The notes under the pieces are model-generated. The model was not told the DNA's origin. It ran no database searches and saw only the letters and a list, made by a program, of their open reading frames with translations. Shown here in pieces: positions 32,300-32,614 of a stretch of 32,614 nucleotides of DNA (its first letter is position 1; each line of letters starts with the position of its first letter). Position numbers and translations under genes: made by a program. The stretch spans positions 1 through 32,614 of the forward strand of contig JAMFSC010000054.1 of NCBI GenBank assembly GCA_026225095.1. The letters run 5' to 3'. The DNA is from a bacterium (GTDB lineage: Bacteria > Acidobacteriota > Terriglobia > Terriglobales > Acidobacteriaceae).

Positions 32300-32614
32300 A
32301 TGCAGACTCTGATTCCGCAGGAGATCTCGGCGAAGGCGCGGGCGTTGGGCCGCTGGGGCGGGGTTGCGGGATATGGCGTTACGCCGCGTGGTCTGTGGCT
32401 GGTGGTGGCGGGGCTGATGTTCTCCGTGCCGGAGTTCTTTCATCCGCACAGGCTTTGGATGATGCTGGTGTGGGATGCGCTGGTCGCGGCTCTTATCGTT
32501 GGGGACGCGTGGTCGCTGGCGGCCCCGGGGGAGATGACCGTGACGCGCAGGTTTGTGCACTCGCCGGGTATCGGGCAGCCGACGGAGATCGATCTTGAGG
32601 TAAGGAACGGGTCG
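32300..32614 (+). CDS. DUF58-domain protein, N-terminus only
   Basis: The frame opens with an ATG at 32300 and runs off the window after 105 codons. MQTLIPQEISAKARAL is followed by RGLWLVVAGLMFSV and LWMMLVWDALVAALIVGDAW, two hydrophobic segments, then an extracytoplasmic-type beta-rich stretch EMTVTRRFVHSPGIGQPTEIDLEV. This is the layout of DUF58 proteins, whose vWA-like domain lies further on. The identification rests on layout and on its place after moxR. Confidence 0.8.
   Translation, partial: MQTLIPQEISAKARALGRWGGVAGYGVTPRGLWLVVAGLMFSVPEFFHPHRLWMMLVWDALVAALIVGDAWSLAAPGEMTVTRRFVHSPGIGQPTEIDLEVRNGS

Overview
The window is high-GC bacterial chromosome. Gene content, long G- or C-ending codon runs, a DUF4129/DUF4350/MoxR/DUF58 cluster and protein flavour all point to Acidobacteriota, most likely class Terriglobia (Granulicella, Terriglobus or Edaphobacter-like). 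The taxon is inferred from family resemblance, not computed. Most genes are housekeeping. No tRNA, rRNA, CRISPR array, transposase or prophage was recognised.

Layout. Positions 1-2324 (minus) hold a secreted patatin-POTRA-barrel protein cut by the left edge and a small conserved-looking protein. Positions 2671-6815 hold folD (plus), then a minus cluster of dephospho-CoA kinase, a membrane-anchored HtrA-like protease and an M50 site-2-type protease. Positions 6984-7218 look like a free-standing structured RNA with its own promoter and a strong intrinsic terminator. Positions 7256-10099 hold a Cys/His hypothetical protein whose frame runs on into antisense purN, then purM-purN (minus). hemL (plus) faces a hypothetical membrane protein. 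Positions 12150-13143 are nearly gene-free. Positions 13144-14978 hold a single-domain response regulator and an anchored alpha/beta hydrolase. Positions 14989-19318 (minus) hold an MFS transporter with a SUFU-domain protein, and fabD-bcp-polysaccharide deacetylase. Positions 19474-22278 hold two small envelope proteins, a ribbon-helix-helix protein, and an overlapping pair made of an unrecognised protein and a PIN-like nuclease. pyrG, a YraN endonuclease, a small membrane protein and a Crp/Fnr regulator follow. scoA-VOC-scoB (minus) are next. The window ends in an operon of a membrane protein, DUF4129, DUF4350, MoxR and the start of a DUF58 protein.

The genes work together in a few places. 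FolD makes 10-formyl-THF, which PurN consumes, and PurM acts two steps after PurN in purine synthesis. CoaE supplies CoA for FabD and the ScoAB transferase. The HtrA-like and M50 proteases look like a site-1/site-2 pair.

The most interesting non-gene signals are these. (1) A strand-composition switch: the plus strand is C-rich up to about 12 kb and G-rich after about 15 kb, whichever way genes point, as expected at a replication-origin-type skew minimum or an inversion breakpoint. (2) Two copies of a hairpin repeat whose inner stem differs by compensating base changes. (3) A second dispersed palindromic repeat, two copies 15.7 kb apart. (4) A candidate structured RNA at 7018-7218. (5) TANNNT boxes 7-9 nt before the ATG of several genes without a Shine-Dalgarno, suggesting leaderless transcripts. 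(6) The unrecognised two-gene PIN module.
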